NCBI RefSeq assembly: GCF_034314165.1 | Contig: NZ_JAVIWK010000001.1 | Location: 6,463,001-6,527,000 of the forward strand | Origin: Pseudomonas sp. Bout1 | Lineage (GTDB): Bacteria; Pseudomonadota; Gammaproteobacteria; Pseudomonadales; Pseudomonadaceae | Length of the DNA stretch: 64,000 nucleotides | Direction of reading: 5' to 3' | In this document: piece by piece, positions 16,894 through 25,438 of the stretch | Position numbering within the stretch: the stretch's first letter is position 1 | Layout: every line of letters begins with the position of its first letter | The notes under the pieces: generated by a model | Database searches by the model: none | Seen by the model: the letters and a program-made list of their open reading frames with translations, nothing else | Told to the model about the DNA's origin: nothing | Translations under genes and position numbers: made by a program

Positions 16894-18054
16894 ATGCAAA
16901 CCGCCGCCGCTGTTGCCGACTTCCGTACGTACCCGCTGATCAGCGACCTTGCCGATGTGCAGGTGCACAGCGATCACCTCAACGTGGAATGGGCCGACGG
17001 GCGGGTCAGCCCGTTTCATCACCAATGGCTGCGGGACAACTGCCCCTGCCCTGCCTGCGTCTACAGCGTGACCCGTGAACAGGTGCTGGAAATCGTCGAC
17101 GTGGACGAAAACCTCACGGCGGTCAGCGCCCGCATTGAGCAGGGTTTGCTGACGGTGGAATGGCGTGGTGGGCATCGCAGCCGATACGATCCCGGCTGGC
17201 TGCGGGCACACGCCTACGACGATGAATCCCGCGCCGAACGCCGAGCCGCCAAGCCAAAATCGCGGCTGTGGGACCGTACTTTCGAGCTGCCCGTCTTTGA
17301 CTACGCAGCACTGATGGAAGACCCGAAAGCGCTGCTGCAATGGTTGCTGGCGTTGCGTGACAGCGGCCTCACCCAAGTGCGTGGCGTGCCCACCGAACCC
17401 GGCTCGCTGGCGTTGATCGCCAAGCGCATTTCGTTTATCCGCGAGAGCAATTTCGGCGTGCTGTTCAACGTGCAATCCAAGGCCGATGCCGACAGCAACG
17501 CCTACACGGCATTCAACTTGCCGCTGCACAGTGATTTGCCGACGCGAGAGCTGCAACCCGGGCTGCAATTCCTGCACTGCCTGGTGAACGACGCCGACGG
17601 TGGCGAGAGTATTTTTGTCGATGGTTTTGCCATTGCGCGGGCGCTGCGGGACGAAGACCCGGAAGCCTTTCGCGCGTTGTGCGAGATCCCAGTGGAGTTT
17701 CGCAACAAGGACCGTCACAGCGACTATCGCCGGCTGGCGCCGATCATCGCGCTGGATGCCTTGGGTGACGTCGCCGAGATTCGCATGGCCAACTTTCTGC
17801 GCGGGCCGTTCGAGGCGCCAGCCGCGCAGATGCCGTTGCTGTATCGCGCCTATCGCCGGTTTATCGCAATGACCCGGGAAGCGCGCTTTCGGTTGGTCAA
17901 ACGGCTGAATCCGGGCGAGCTGTGGTGTTTCGATAACCGCCGCACGTTGCATGCGCGTAATGCGTTTGACCCGGCATCCGGCGCGCGGCATTTCCAGGGC
18001 TGCTACATCGACCGGGATGAACTGCTGTCCAGGATATTGGTGTTGCAGAGGTAG
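16894..18054 (+). CDS. Gamma-butyrobetaine hydroxylase (2-oxoglutarate dioxygenase)
   Basis: A 386-residue Fe(II)/2-oxoglutarate dioxygenase that converts gamma-butyrobetaine to L-carnitine. The length fits the family (about 385). The N-terminal DUF971-like zinc domain shows Cys50, 52 and 55 (CPCPAC), with a further Zn ligand expected nearby. The C-terminal TauD-like domain has the iron motif H212-x-D214 (LPLHSDLP) and the distal His353 (RRTLHARNAF). It directly follows cdhB, so butyrobetaine enters the carnitine pathway from the same operon. Confidence 0.92.
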   Translation: MQTAAAVADFRTYPLISDLADVQVHSDHLNVEWADGRVSPFHHQWLRDNCPCPACVYSVTREQVLEIVDVDENLTAVSARIEQGLLTVEWRGGHRSRYDPGWLRAHAYDDESRAERRAAKPKSRLWDRTFELPVFDYAALMEDPKALLQWLLALRDSGLTQVRGVPTEPGSLALIAKRISFIRESNFGVLFNVQSKADADSNAYTAFNLPLHSDLPTRELQPGLQFLHCLVNDADGGESIFVDGFAIARALRDEDPEAFRALCEIPVEFRNKDRHSDYRRLAPIIALDALGDVAEIRMANFLRGPFEAPAAQMPLLYRAYRRFIAMTREARFRLVKRLNPGELWCFDNRRTLHARNAFDPASGARHFQGCYIDRDELLSRILVLQR

Positions 18055-18132
18055 ACCGCTATCGCAGGCAAGCCAGCTCCCACATTCTGATTTGTGAACA
18101 CCTTCAAAGGTGGGAGCTGGCTTGCCTGCGAT
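18055..18132. repeat. Tail-to-tail pair of REP half-elements after the carnitine operon
   Basis: The arms occur in the reverse order to usual: GCAGGCAAGCCAGCTCCCACA-type first (ends about 18083), then TGGGAGCTGGCTTGCCTGCG (18112-18131). It starts immediately after the hydroxylase stop. Confidence 0.8.
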
Positions 18133-18163
18133 GAGGCTAGTTGCGACCCCACAAATCCCAGCC

Positions 18164-18200
18164 AAAAAAAGCCCCGATCAAGCCGTGACTGGATCGGGGC
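18164..18200 (-). terminator. Strong intrinsic terminator read on the minus strand
   Basis: The stem GCCCCGATC (18171-18179) pairs with GATCGGGGC (18192-18200) and, on the minus strand, is followed directly by seven U (18170-18164). No minus-strand gene ends nearby; the closest is gbdR, 600 bp upstream, so it may end a small RNA or gbdR read-through. On the plus strand there is no U tract. Confidence 0.85.
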
Positions 18201-18300
18201 AGAGTGCTTTGTGTGAGCTGCGCATCCCGAGGGTGACCAAACCTTCAAGCTGCTTGCTGGGTTGCAGTGTGCACATTCCGTGCGTTCATAAATGGCCCGA
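18164..18300 (-). ncRNA. Candidate small RNA ending at the 18164 terminator
   Basis: A minus-strand stretch with no open frame ends in a textbook terminator; the 5' end is not visible and the start given is only a guess. Its candidate body includes CAGCTTGAAGGTTTGGTCACC. I could not place a convincing promoter. The alternative is a long 3' UTR of gbdR. Confidence 0.3.
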
Positions 18301-18413
18301 AAACGACCTGTTCATAGGTGTGCCGGACATTCGTGCATTCAGGTCTTGCCGACTCGCTGATGGCCTACCAGAATCGACCTCAGTTCCCCGCTCCCCTAAC
18401 AAGGATAAACGTC

Positions 18414-18677
18414 ATGATGCACGCGGATTTGATTGACCAGGATGACCTGCTGGGCCAACTGCGGTCGTTGGGTTTCGAAGTGTCGAGCGGCGCTACCGCC
18501 GAGCAGGCTTGTGAATGTGCGGTGCGCGGCTTGAGTGCGGCGCGGGCCAAGGCGCTCAAGGGTATGGTTGAGCAGATGTACACCGGCAGCGCGACGATAT
18601 TGCCGGCGGTGAGGCAGGCGATCGACAAGCAGTTGTTACCGGCCTTGGTGCAGTTTCGGCAGAACTCTGGCGCCTGA
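18414..18677 (+). CDS. Small hypothetical protein (87 aa)
   Basis: A soluble 87-residue protein, MMHADLIDQDDLLGQLRSLGFEVSS..., predicted to be mostly helical with an AEQACECAVRGLSAARAKALKG segment. AAGGA lies about 11 bases upstream of ATG 18414 (a second ATG follows directly). It looks like a genuine coding frame by codon use, and it sits between the carnitine operon and gbdR. I do not recognise its function. Confidence 0.7.
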   Translation: MMHADLIDQDDLLGQLRSLGFEVSSGATAEQACECAVRGLSAARAKALKGMVEQMYTGSATILPAVRQAIDKQLLPALVQFRQNSGA

Positions 18678-18686
18678 TACAGCTGC

Positions 18687-18784
18687 TTTGTGGCGAGGGA
18701 GCTTGCTCCCGCTGGAGTGCGAAGCGCTCCCAAAGATTTTGGGGCCGCTACGCAGCCAGCGGGAGCAAGCTCCCTCGCCACAAA
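18687..18784. repeat. GIII-type REPIN (GAGGGAGCTTGCTCCC)
   Basis: TGTGGCGAGGGAGCTTGCTC on the left and its complement ending at 18784 flank a GC-rich loop containing GAAGCGCTCCCA. It lies between the small protein gene and the convergent gbdR. Confidence 0.88.
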
Positions 18785-18797
18785 AGCTCTGGTGGTG

Positions 18798-19901
18798 TTA
18801 GAGCCTTACGCTGGCAAACGTCGACTCATTGCGCGCCTGGCTCAACGCCGACAACGGCCCCGACAACGGTGACAACACCAGCGCCTGCGGAATCGGCATC
18901 ATCGCCACTTGCTGCGTGGTATTGGAACCCACGCGCTCATCGCGCGGCGGAATGCCGAAGTACTCGCGGTAGCATTTGGAGAAGTGCGGCGTGGAGACAA
19001 ACCCGCACACCGACGCCACTTCGATGATCGACATCGGTGTTTGCTTGAGCAACTGCCGCGCACGAATCAGGCGCAACTTGAGGTAGTAGCGCGACGGCGA
19101 ACAGTGCAGGTATTTCTGGAACAACCGCTCCAGCTGCCGCCGGGAAACCGCGACGTACACCGCCAGTTCATCCAGGTCGATCGGCTCTTCCAGGTTGGCC
19201 TCCATCAGCGCGACGATTTCCTGCAACTTCGGCTGGTTGGTGCCGAGCATGTGCTTGAGCGGCACACGCTGGTGATCCTGTTCGTTGCGAATGCGTTCGT
19301 ACACAAACATCTCGGAGATCGCCGCCGACAATTCACGGCCGTGGTCGCGGCTGATCAGGTGCAGCATCATGTCCAGCGGTGCTGTGCCACCCGAACTGGT
19401 GAAGCGGTTGCGGTCGAGGGTGAACAGGCGGGTGCTCATGGCCACGCGAGGGAAGGCTTCCTGCATCGACGCCAGGCATTCCCAGTGCACGCTGCAATCA
19501 AAACCATCCAGCAGGCCGGCGCAAGCCAGGGCCCAACTGCCGGTGCACACCGCACCAAGGCGCCGAGACTGACGCGCCTGGCTTTGCAGCCACGACACAT
19601 GTTCACGGGTTACGGTGCGCTGGATGCCTACGCCGCCGCAGACAATCACCGTGTCCAGGGCCGGCGCTTTGTGCATGGAGGCATCGGGGGTGATTTGCAG
19701 ACCGTCGCTGGCCCACACCTGGTTTCCGTCCACACTCAACGTCGTCCAGCGATACAGCTCGCGGCCGGAGAGTTGGTTGGCCATGCGCAGGGGTTCGACT
19801 GCGGAGGCCAGGGAAATCAGCGTGAAATTGTCCAGCAGCAAAAAGCCGATGGATTGAGGCGCACGGTTCTGGGGTTGAGCCCCGGAGTTGAACGACGTCA
19901 T
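18798..19901 (-). CDS. gbdR: Glycine betaine/dimethylglycine-responsive activator GbdR
   Basis: A 367-residue AraC-family activator with an N-terminal GATase1-like sensor (SIGFLLLDNFTLISLASAVEPLRMANQ, GAVCTGSWALACAGLLDG) and a C-terminal double HTH (EPIDLDELAVYVAVSRRQLERLFQKYLH; SIIEVASVCGFVSTPHFSKCY). In P. aeruginosa GbdR activates gbcA, gbcB, the dgc operon, sdaB/glyA-type genes and choline ABC genes when betaine or dimethylglycine accumulates. ATG 19901 has GGAG about 10 bases upstream. A sigma-54-type promoter lies about 95 bases upstream. CdhR (12.1 kb) is a paralogue of the same architecture. Confidence 0.94.
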   Translation of the reverse strand: MTSFNSGAQPQNRAPQSIGFLLLDNFTLISLASAVEPLRMANQLSGRELYRWTTLSVDGNQVWASDGLQITPDASMHKAPALDTVIVCGGVGIQRTVTREHVSWLQSQARQSRRLGAVCTGSWALACAGLLDGFDCSVHWECLASMQEAFPRVAMSTRLFTLDRNRFTSSGGTAPLDMMLHLISRDHGRELSAAISEMFVYERIRNEQDHQRVPLKHMLGTNQPKLQEIVALMEANLEEPIDLDELAVYVAVSRRQLERLFQKYLHCSPSRYYLKLRLIRARQLLKQTPMSIIEVASVCGFVSTPHFSKCYREYFGIPPRDERVGSNTTQQVAMMPIPQALVLSPLSGPLSALSQARNESTFASVRL

Positions 19902-19995
19902 CGCGGTATCTCCTCACACAAAGCGGGTGATGGCCTCAGGCGAGGCTCTTGTTATTGCGCTCATCCCGATCAGGAGAGAGGCTTTGGATTGATAG

Positions 19996-20012
19996 AGCAA
20001 ATGCCATGCCTA
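19996..20012 (-). promoter_or_regulatory. Sigma-54-type promoter of gbdR
   Basis: Read on the minus strand, TAGGCATGGCATTTGCT has GG-N10-GC spacing (-24/-12) and matches 11 of the 13 specified positions of TTGGCACG-N4-TTGCW. The predicted start near 19985 gives a leader of about 85 nt. Nitrogen/carbon control of gbdR through NtrC or CbrB would fit. A GTCACC-N9-GGTGAC dyad at 20186-20206 is a possible activator site. Confidence 0.6.
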
Positions 20013-20313
20013 AAGTTGAATGCGCATTCAATAACTCCTGAAAACGACCTCATGAAGTGTCTATATAAGCCCGTGCGCAGAGTGCGGATATCACCCAAAA
20101 AAAGCGCCAGGGGACGCAGGCACAAGGCGTGTGAGCAGATCGGTAGCACTTGTGGGAAGGGAGAGAAACGACGTGGGAAAAGTCTGTCACCACAAGCACG
20201 GGTGACCGATGGTCATGAGGGCAAATCGTTCGGGAGCTACTTATCTAATTGCGACGCGCTAAAAGGTGGCGCTTTTGGTTCAGGTGTTCACTTTATGCGC
20301 AGTGTCGTTCTTC

Positions 20314-20441
20314 TGTGGCGAGGGAGCTTGCTCCCGCTGGGCTGCGCAGCGGCCCTAAAAATCCTGGGAGCGCTTCGCACTCCAGCGGGAGCAAGCTCCC
20401 TCGCCACAGCAAGCTCCCTCAACACAGCAAGCTCCCTCACC
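20314..20441. repeat. GIII-type REPIN with tandemly repeated right end
   Basis: TGTGGCGAGGGAGCTTGCTC starts at 20314; the matching arm ends at about 20408 and is followed by two further degraded copies of CAGCAAGCTCCCTC. The rest of the 554-bp gap 19902-20455 holds the gbdR promoter and no gene that I can see. Confidence 0.85.
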
Positions 20442-20455
20442 CCATAAAAGCTGGA

Positions 20456-21832
20456 TCAACACTCCACAGCACTCACCGCCAACCCACCCCGCGACGTTTC
20501 CTTGTACTTGTCGTGCATGTCCGCGCCGGTATCGCGCATGGTGCGGATCACCCGATCCAGGGAGATAAAGTGCTGTCCATCGCCGCGCAGTGCCATTTGC
20601 GCGGCGTTGATCGCCTTCACCGCAGCAATCGCATTACGCTCGATGCACGGCACTTGCACCAGCCCGCCCACTGGGTCGCAGGTCAGGCCCAGGTTGTGTT
20701 CCAGGCCAATCTCGGCGGCGTTGCACAGTTGCTCCGGGGTGGCCCCCAGAATCTCTGCCAACCCCGCCGCCGCCATGGCGCACGCCGAGCCGACTTCGCC
20801 CTGGCAGCCCACTTCGGCACCGGAGATCGAGGCGTTCTTTTTGCACAGGATGCCCACCGCCGCAGCCGCCAGGAAGTAGTCGACCACGTTGGCTTCGGTC
20901 ACCACTTCACTGAACTTCATAAAGTAGTGCAACACCGCCGGGATGATCCCCGCCGCGCCATTGGTGGGTGCAGTGACCATACGCCCGCCGGCAGCGTTTT
21001 CTTCGTTCACGGCCAGGGCGAACAGGTTCACCCATTCCATGGCGCTTAAGGTGGAGCCGATCACGTTCGGTTTGCCCAACTCCTGCAAGCTGCGGTGCAA
21101 CTTGGCCGCGCGCCGGCGCACGTTGAGACCGCCCGGCAGGATGCCTTCGTGTTTCAGGCCCTGCTCCACGCAATCCTGCATGGCGCGCCAGAGTTTCATC
21201 AGGCCGCTGCGGATCTCATCTTCCGGGCGCCAGGTTTTTTCATTCGCCAACATCAGTTCAGCGACCCGCAGGTTGTGGGTCTTGCACAGCTGCAGCAGCT
21301 CCACGGCACTGGAGAAATCATACGGCAGCTCGGTGCGGTCCATGTCTGCCACGCCGCTTTTGGCCTGGGCTTCATCCACTACAAAGCCGCCGCCTACGGA
21401 GTAGTAGGTGTCGCGGTGCAACTCAGCGTCATCACCGAACACCAGCAGCGTCATGGCGTTGGGATGGAAGGGCAGGTTTTCGTCGATCAAACGCATGTCC
21501 CGTGACCACAGGAAAGGCACCGGTAAATGCCCGTCCAGCAGCAATGTGTTGGTCTCGCGCAGGGTCTCGATGCGCAGGCCGATCTGCGACGGATCGATCG
21601 CATCGGGCCACTCGCCCATCAGGCCCATGATCACCGCGTTATCGCTGCCGTGGCCGATGCCCGTGGCCGACAAGGAGCCATACAGCTGAACTTCGACGCG
21701 CCTTACTTGTTCCAACACAGCACGTTCACGCAGTCCTTGAACGAATAACGCCGCGGCGCGCATGGGGCCGACGGTGTGAGAACTCGAAGGCCCAATGCCG
21801 ATCTTGAACAGGTCGAAAACGCTGATAGCCAT
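20456..21832 (-). CDS. sdaB: L-serine ammonia-lyase (iron-sulfur type)
   Basis: A 458-residue single-chain serine dehydratase that converts L-serine to pyruvate and ammonia. The N-terminal domain begins MAISVFDLFKIGIGPSSSHTVGPMRAA (the SSSHT motif is diagnostic); the C-terminal catalytic domain has GCQGEVGSACAMAAAGL and CDPVGGLVQVPCIERN, with Cys that bind the 4Fe-4S cluster. Its place between gbdR and cbcX (as PA5379) fits the last step of betaine catabolism, where glycine becomes serine and then pyruvate. It is divergent from cbcX. Confidence 0.94.
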   Translation of the reverse strand: MAISVFDLFKIGIGPSSSHTVGPMRAAALFVQGLRERAVLEQVRRVEVQLYGSLSATGIGHGSDNAVIMGLMGEWPDAIDPSQIGLRIETLRETNTLLLDGHLPVPFLWSRDMRLIDENLPFHPNAMTLLVFGDDAELHRDTYYSVGGGFVVDEAQAKSGVADMDRTELPYDFSSAVELLQLCKTHNLRVAELMLANEKTWRPEDEIRSGLMKLWRAMQDCVEQGLKHEGILPGGLNVRRRAAKLHRSLQELGKPNVIGSTLSAMEWVNLFALAVNEENAAGGRMVTAPTNGAAGIIPAVLHYFMKFSEVVTEANVVDYFLAAAAVGILCKKNASISGAEVGCQGEVGSACAMAAAGLAEILGATPEQLCNAAEIGLEHNLGLTCDPVGGLVQVPCIERNAIAAVKAINAAQMALRGDGQHFISLDRVIRTMRDTGADMHDKYKETSRGGLAVSAVEC

Positions 21833-22068
21833 TGCCGTGGAACTCCGCAGATGAACACAGGCCGGGCTTGAATGAGCTGCTACGCTCAGATCGCCCAGAT
21901 GGCGGCATCATCGAGCTTTTACTCGCCCTCACGGCGTCTCACACCGACGTACCCATGCTTACCAGCGCCGCGCTCGCGGAAGGCGACGTTTTGGCCGTTT
22001 TTTGCGGTGCAGATCGGTAAAAAGTACAGTTTTGCCTTGGAAAAAATCTGTAAGCGACGTCACCGACA

Positions 22069-22100
22069 CTGGATACGACCATCCCTGTACTGGATACGAC
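22069..22100. promoter_or_regulatory. Direct-repeat activator site before cbcX (candidate GbdR site)
   Basis: CTGGATACGAC occurs at 22069-22079 and again at 22090-22100, exactly 21 bp apart, two helical turns, as expected for an AraC-family dimer. It lies 147 bp before cbcX. The remainder of the 414-bp sdaB/cbcX gap shows nothing else that I recognise. Confidence 0.5.
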
Positions 22101-22246
22101 GCCCCCTGTAGGCGTCAGATTTTCACTGGTACATGATCAGTCTCGACTCGTTTGCACAGTTGCGTGGCAGAGCTGTGCCGCACGCCCAACCGCAACACCT
22201 ATAAGCGCGGTGTTATCGCCGCCAGAAAAACACCAGGAGTCCACCC

Positions 22247-23194
22247 ATGAAAGGTTCCCCGTCGTTGTTGTTGGCCGCCATGCTGAGTCTGCCAGCCCTG
22301 GCTCACGCTGCAGAACCGGCGCAATGCCAGACCGTCAACTTCTCCGATGTTGGCTGGACCGACATCACCGTCACCACCGCCACCACCAGCGAAGTCCTCA
22401 AGGGCCTTGGCTACAAACCCCGCACCACGATGATTTCGGTACCGGTGACCTACAAGTCCCTGGCCGACGGCAAGAACATGGACATCTTCCTCGGCAACTG
22501 GATGCCGACCATGGAAAACGACATCAAGCAGTACCGTGATGCCGGCACCGTGGAAACCGTGCGCGCCAACCTGGAAAACGCCAAGTACACCCTGGCCGTA
22601 CCGGAAGCGCTGTACAACAAGGGCCTGAAAGACTTCGCCGACATCGTCAAATTCAAGGATGAGCTGGGCGGCAAGATCTACGGCATCGAGCCGGGCAATG
22701 ACGGCAACCGCACCATCCAGACCCTCATCGACAAAGACGCTTTCGGCCTGAAAACCGCCGGTTTCAAAGTGGTCGAATCCAGCGAAGCCGGGATGCTCTC
22801 GCAGGTGGAACGCGCCACCAAGCGTGACCAGGCCATCGTGTTCCTCGGCTGGGAACCGCACCCGATGAACACCCGCTTCAAGATGAAGTACCTGACCGGG
22901 GGTGATGATTCATTCGGCCCCAACTACGGCCAGGCCACCATCTACACCAACGTTCGCAAGGGCTACACCCAGGAATGCAGCAACGTGGGCCAGTTGCTGA
23001 AAAACCTGTCGTTTACCTTGAACATGGAAAGCACCCTGATGGGTAACGTCCTGGACGACAAAATGAAGCCGGACGCTGCTGCCAAGGCGTGGCTGAAGAA
23101 GAACCCGCAAGTGCTCGATACCTGGTTGGCCGGTGTGACCACCGTCGATGGCAAGCCAGGTCTGGAGGCCGTCAAGGCGTACCTCGCCAAGTAA
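22247..23194 (+). CDS. cbcX: Choline/betaine ABC transporter substrate-binding protein CbcX
   Basis: A 315-residue periplasmic binding protein of the choline/betaine type. The signal peptide MKGSPSLLLAAMLSLPALAHAA is followed by CQTVNFSDVGWTDITVTTATTSEVLKGLGY, FLGNWMP and FLGWEPHPMN, with Trp residues for the cation cage. It is a paralogue of CaiX at 13.3 kb. First gene of cbcXWV; the permease gene begins 67 bases downstream. Confidence 0.94.
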   Translation: MKGSPSLLLAAMLSLPALAHAAEPAQCQTVNFSDVGWTDITVTTATTSEVLKGLGYKPRTTMISVPVTYKSLADGKNMDIFLGNWMPTMENDIKQYRDAGTVETVRANLENAKYTLAVPEALYNKGLKDFADIVKFKDELGGKIYGIEPGNDGNRTIQTLIDKDAFGLKTAGFKVVESSEAGMLSQVERATKRDQAIVFLGWEPHPMNTRFKMKYLTGGDDSFGPNYGQATIYTNVRKGYTQECSNVGQLLKNLSFTLNMESTLMGNVLDDKMKPDAAAKAWLKKNPQVLDTWLAGVTTVDGKPGLEAVKAYLAK

Positions 23195-23261
23195 GTGCTG
23201 ACCCCGGGCCGGCATGCTGGCCCGGGATGTTTTTCCTCTTCGCATGTGGACATTCACTACC

Positions 23262-24107
23262 ATGCTGACTGAACATAAAATCCCGCTAGGCCAGTACATC
23301 GCTGCCTTCGTTGAATGGTTGACCCAACACGGGGCCAACTACTTCGACGCAATCGCATCGACCCTGGAAACGATGATCCACGGCGTGACGTTCGCGCTGA
23401 CCTGGTTCAATCCGCTGGCATTGATCGGTCTGATTGCGCTGCTCGCTCACTTCATTCAACGCAAATGGGGCCTGACCGTTTTTGTCATTGCCTCCTTCCT
23501 GCTGATCCTCAATCTTGGGTACTGGCAGGAAACCATGGAGACCCTGGCGCAGGTACTGTTCGCCACCCTGGTCTGCGTGGTGATCGGCGTGCCGCTGGGC
23601 ATTGTTGCCGCGCACAAACCGATGTTCTACACCCTGATGCGGCCGGTGCTCGATCTGATGCAGACCGTACCGACCTTCGTCTACCTCATCCCTACCCTGA
23701 CCCTCTTCGGGCTGGGTGTGGTGCCTGGGCTGATTTCCACGGTGGTGTTTGCGATTGCCGCGCCTATCCGTCTGACTTACCTGGGTATCCGTGATGTGCC
23801 GCAAGAGTTGATGGACGCCGGCAAGGCCTTTGGCTGCTCGCGCCGTCAATTGCTCTCGCGGATTGAACTGCCCCACGCCATGCCGAGCATCGCCGCCGGC
23901 ATTACCCAATGCATCATGCTGTCGTTGTCGATGGTGGTGATCGCAGCCCTGGTAGGCGCCGACGGCCTCGGCAAACCGGTGGTCAATGCGCTGAACACCG
24001 CCGACATCGCCCTGGGCTTTGAAGCGGGCCTGGCGATCGTGCTGCTGGCGATCATGCTCGACCGTATCTGCAAACAACCCGACGCTAAAGTAGGGGGTGA
24101 TGCATGA
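23262..24107 (+). CDS. cbcW: Choline/betaine/carnitine ABC transporter permease CbcW
   Basis: A 281-residue inner-membrane permease of the ProW/OpuAB family with about six membrane segments and the ATPase-contact loop ELMDAGKAFGCSRRQLLSRIELPHAMPSI. ATG 23262 starts the conserved MLTEHKIPLGQYIAAFVEW; the open frame upstream to 23214 lacks support. Its stop overlaps the cbcV start (ATGA). In P. aeruginosa the CbcWV core also serves CaiX and BetX. Confidence 0.93.
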   Translation: MLTEHKIPLGQYIAAFVEWLTQHGANYFDAIASTLETMIHGVTFALTWFNPLALIGLIALLAHFIQRKWGLTVFVIASFLLILNLGYWQETMETLAQVLFATLVCVVIGVPLGIVAAHKPMFYTLMRPVLDLMQTVPTFVYLIPTLTLFGLGVVPGLISTVVFAIAAPIRLTYLGIRDVPQELMDAGKAFGCSRRQLLSRIELPHAMPSIAAGITQCIMLSLSMVVIAALVGADGLGKPVVNALNTADIALGFEAGLAIVLLAIMLDRICKQPDAKVGGDA

Positions 24108-25282
24108 GCATTATCCGGTTCGAAAATGTCGACGTGATCTTCTCCAAAGACCCGCGTGAAGCGCTCAAGCTGCTGGACCAGGGCATGACGCGCAACGAGA
24201 TCCTGAAAAAGACCGGGCAGATTGTCGGTGTTGAAAACGCCAGCCTGGATGTGGAGAAAGGCGAAATCTGCGTGTTGATGGGCCTGTCGGGCTCTGGCAA
24301 GTCGAGCTTGCTGCGCTGCATCAATGGCCTGAACACCGTCAGCCGCGGCAAGCTGTTTGTGGAGCATGAAGGTCGTCAGATCGACATCGCTTCCTGCACC
24401 CCCGCCGAGCTGAAAATGATGCGCACCCAGCGCATCGCCATGGTGTTCCAGAAGTTCGCCCTGATGCCCTGGCTGACGGTGCGTGAAAACATCAGCTTCG
24501 GCCTGGAGATGCAGGGCCGCCCGGAGAAAGAACGGCGCAAGCTGGTGGACGACAAACTCGAGTTGGTGGGCCTGTCGCAGTGGCGCAACAAGAAGCCCGA
24601 CGAGCTGTCCGGCGGCATGCAGCAGCGTGTAGGCCTGGCCCGCGCGTTGGCGATGGACGCCGATATCCTGCTGATGGACGAACCCTTCTCGGCACTCGAC
24701 CCGCTGATCCGCCAGGGCTTGCAGGATGAGTTGCTGGAGTTGCAACGCAAGTTGAGCAAGACCATCGTATTTGTGAGCCACGACCTGGATGAGGCGCTGA
24801 AACTCGGCAGCCGCATCGCGATCATGAAAGACGGCCGAATCATCCAGTACAGCGTGCCGGAAGAGATCGTGCTGAACCCGGCGGATGACTATGTGCGTAC
24901 GTTCGTGGCGCACACCAACCCGCTGAATGTGTTGTGTGGCCGCAGCCTGATGCGCACGGTAGACAACTGCACCCACGTCAACGGCTCCATCAGCCTGGAC
25001 CCGGGCGGCGACTCGTGGCTGGACCTGGCCGAAGGCAACACCATCAAGGGCGCGCGGCAGAACGGCGCAGTGCTGAACTTGCAGAACTGGGCACCGGGGC
25101 AAGCCGTGGAAGGTCTGGGGCGGATGCCGACGTTAGTGGATTCCAATATCGGGATGCGTGAGGCGTTGCAGATTCGCTATCAGACAGGCAACAAGCTGGT
25201 GCTGCAGGACAACGACAAGGTGGTGGGGATTTTGGGTGACAGCGAGCTGTATCACGCGTTGCTGGGCAAGAACCTGGGGTAA
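24104..25282 (+). CDS. cbcV: Choline/betaine/carnitine ABC transporter ATP-binding protein CbcV
   Basis: A 392-residue ATPase of the ProV type. Walker A is GLSGSGKS at residues 60-67, the signature is LSGGMQQRVGLARAL, Walker B is ILLMDEPFSALDP, and the switch His follows in VFVSHDLDEAL. The C-terminal 110 residues hold a CBS-like region, as in osmoregulated ProV proteins. Coupled to cbcW by a 4-base overlap. Confidence 0.94.
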   Translation: MSIIRFENVDVIFSKDPREALKLLDQGMTRNEILKKTGQIVGVENASLDVEKGEICVLMGLSGSGKSSLLRCINGLNTVSRGKLFVEHEGRQIDIASCTPAELKMMRTQRIAMVFQKFALMPWLTVRENISFGLEMQGRPEKERRKLVDDKLELVGLSQWRNKKPDELSGGMQQRVGLARALAMDADILLMDEPFSALDPLIRQGLQDELLELQRKLSKTIVFVSHDLDEALKLGSRIAIMKDGRIIQYSVPEEIVLNPADDYVRTFVAHTNPLNVLCGRSLMRTVDNCTHVNGSISLDPGGDSWLDLAEGNTIKGARQNGAVLNLQNWAPGQAVEGLGRMPTLVDSNIGMREALQIRYQTGNKLVLQDNDKVVGILGDSELYHALLGKNLG

Positions 25283-25308
25283 CCCCTCCTGAAGGAACTG
25301 GGTCAATG

Positions 25309-25378
25309 TGGGAGCTGGCTTGCCTGCGATAGCTGCAGTGAATTCACCACTGCTATCGCAGGCAAGCCAGCTCCCACA
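25309..25378. repeat. REPIN-like inverted repeat after cbcV
   Basis: TGTGGGAGCTGGCTTGCCTG starts at 25309 and its complement ends at 25378, between the convergent cbcV and betT. Confidence 0.87.
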
Positions 25379-25403
25379 TTTGACCCCATTCCAACCTTGG
25401 AAC

Positions 25404-25427
25404 AGCGGCGCCAGTGAAGGCGCCGCT
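25404..25427. terminator. Perfect 9-bp hairpin between cbcV and betT
   Basis: AGCGGCGCC (25404-25412) pairs exactly with GGCGCCGCT (25419-25427) across a 6-base loop, 12 bases beyond the betT stop. There is no U tract on either strand, so termination is plausible but unproven. Confidence 0.4.
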
Positions 25428-25438
25428 CGGCTTAACAC

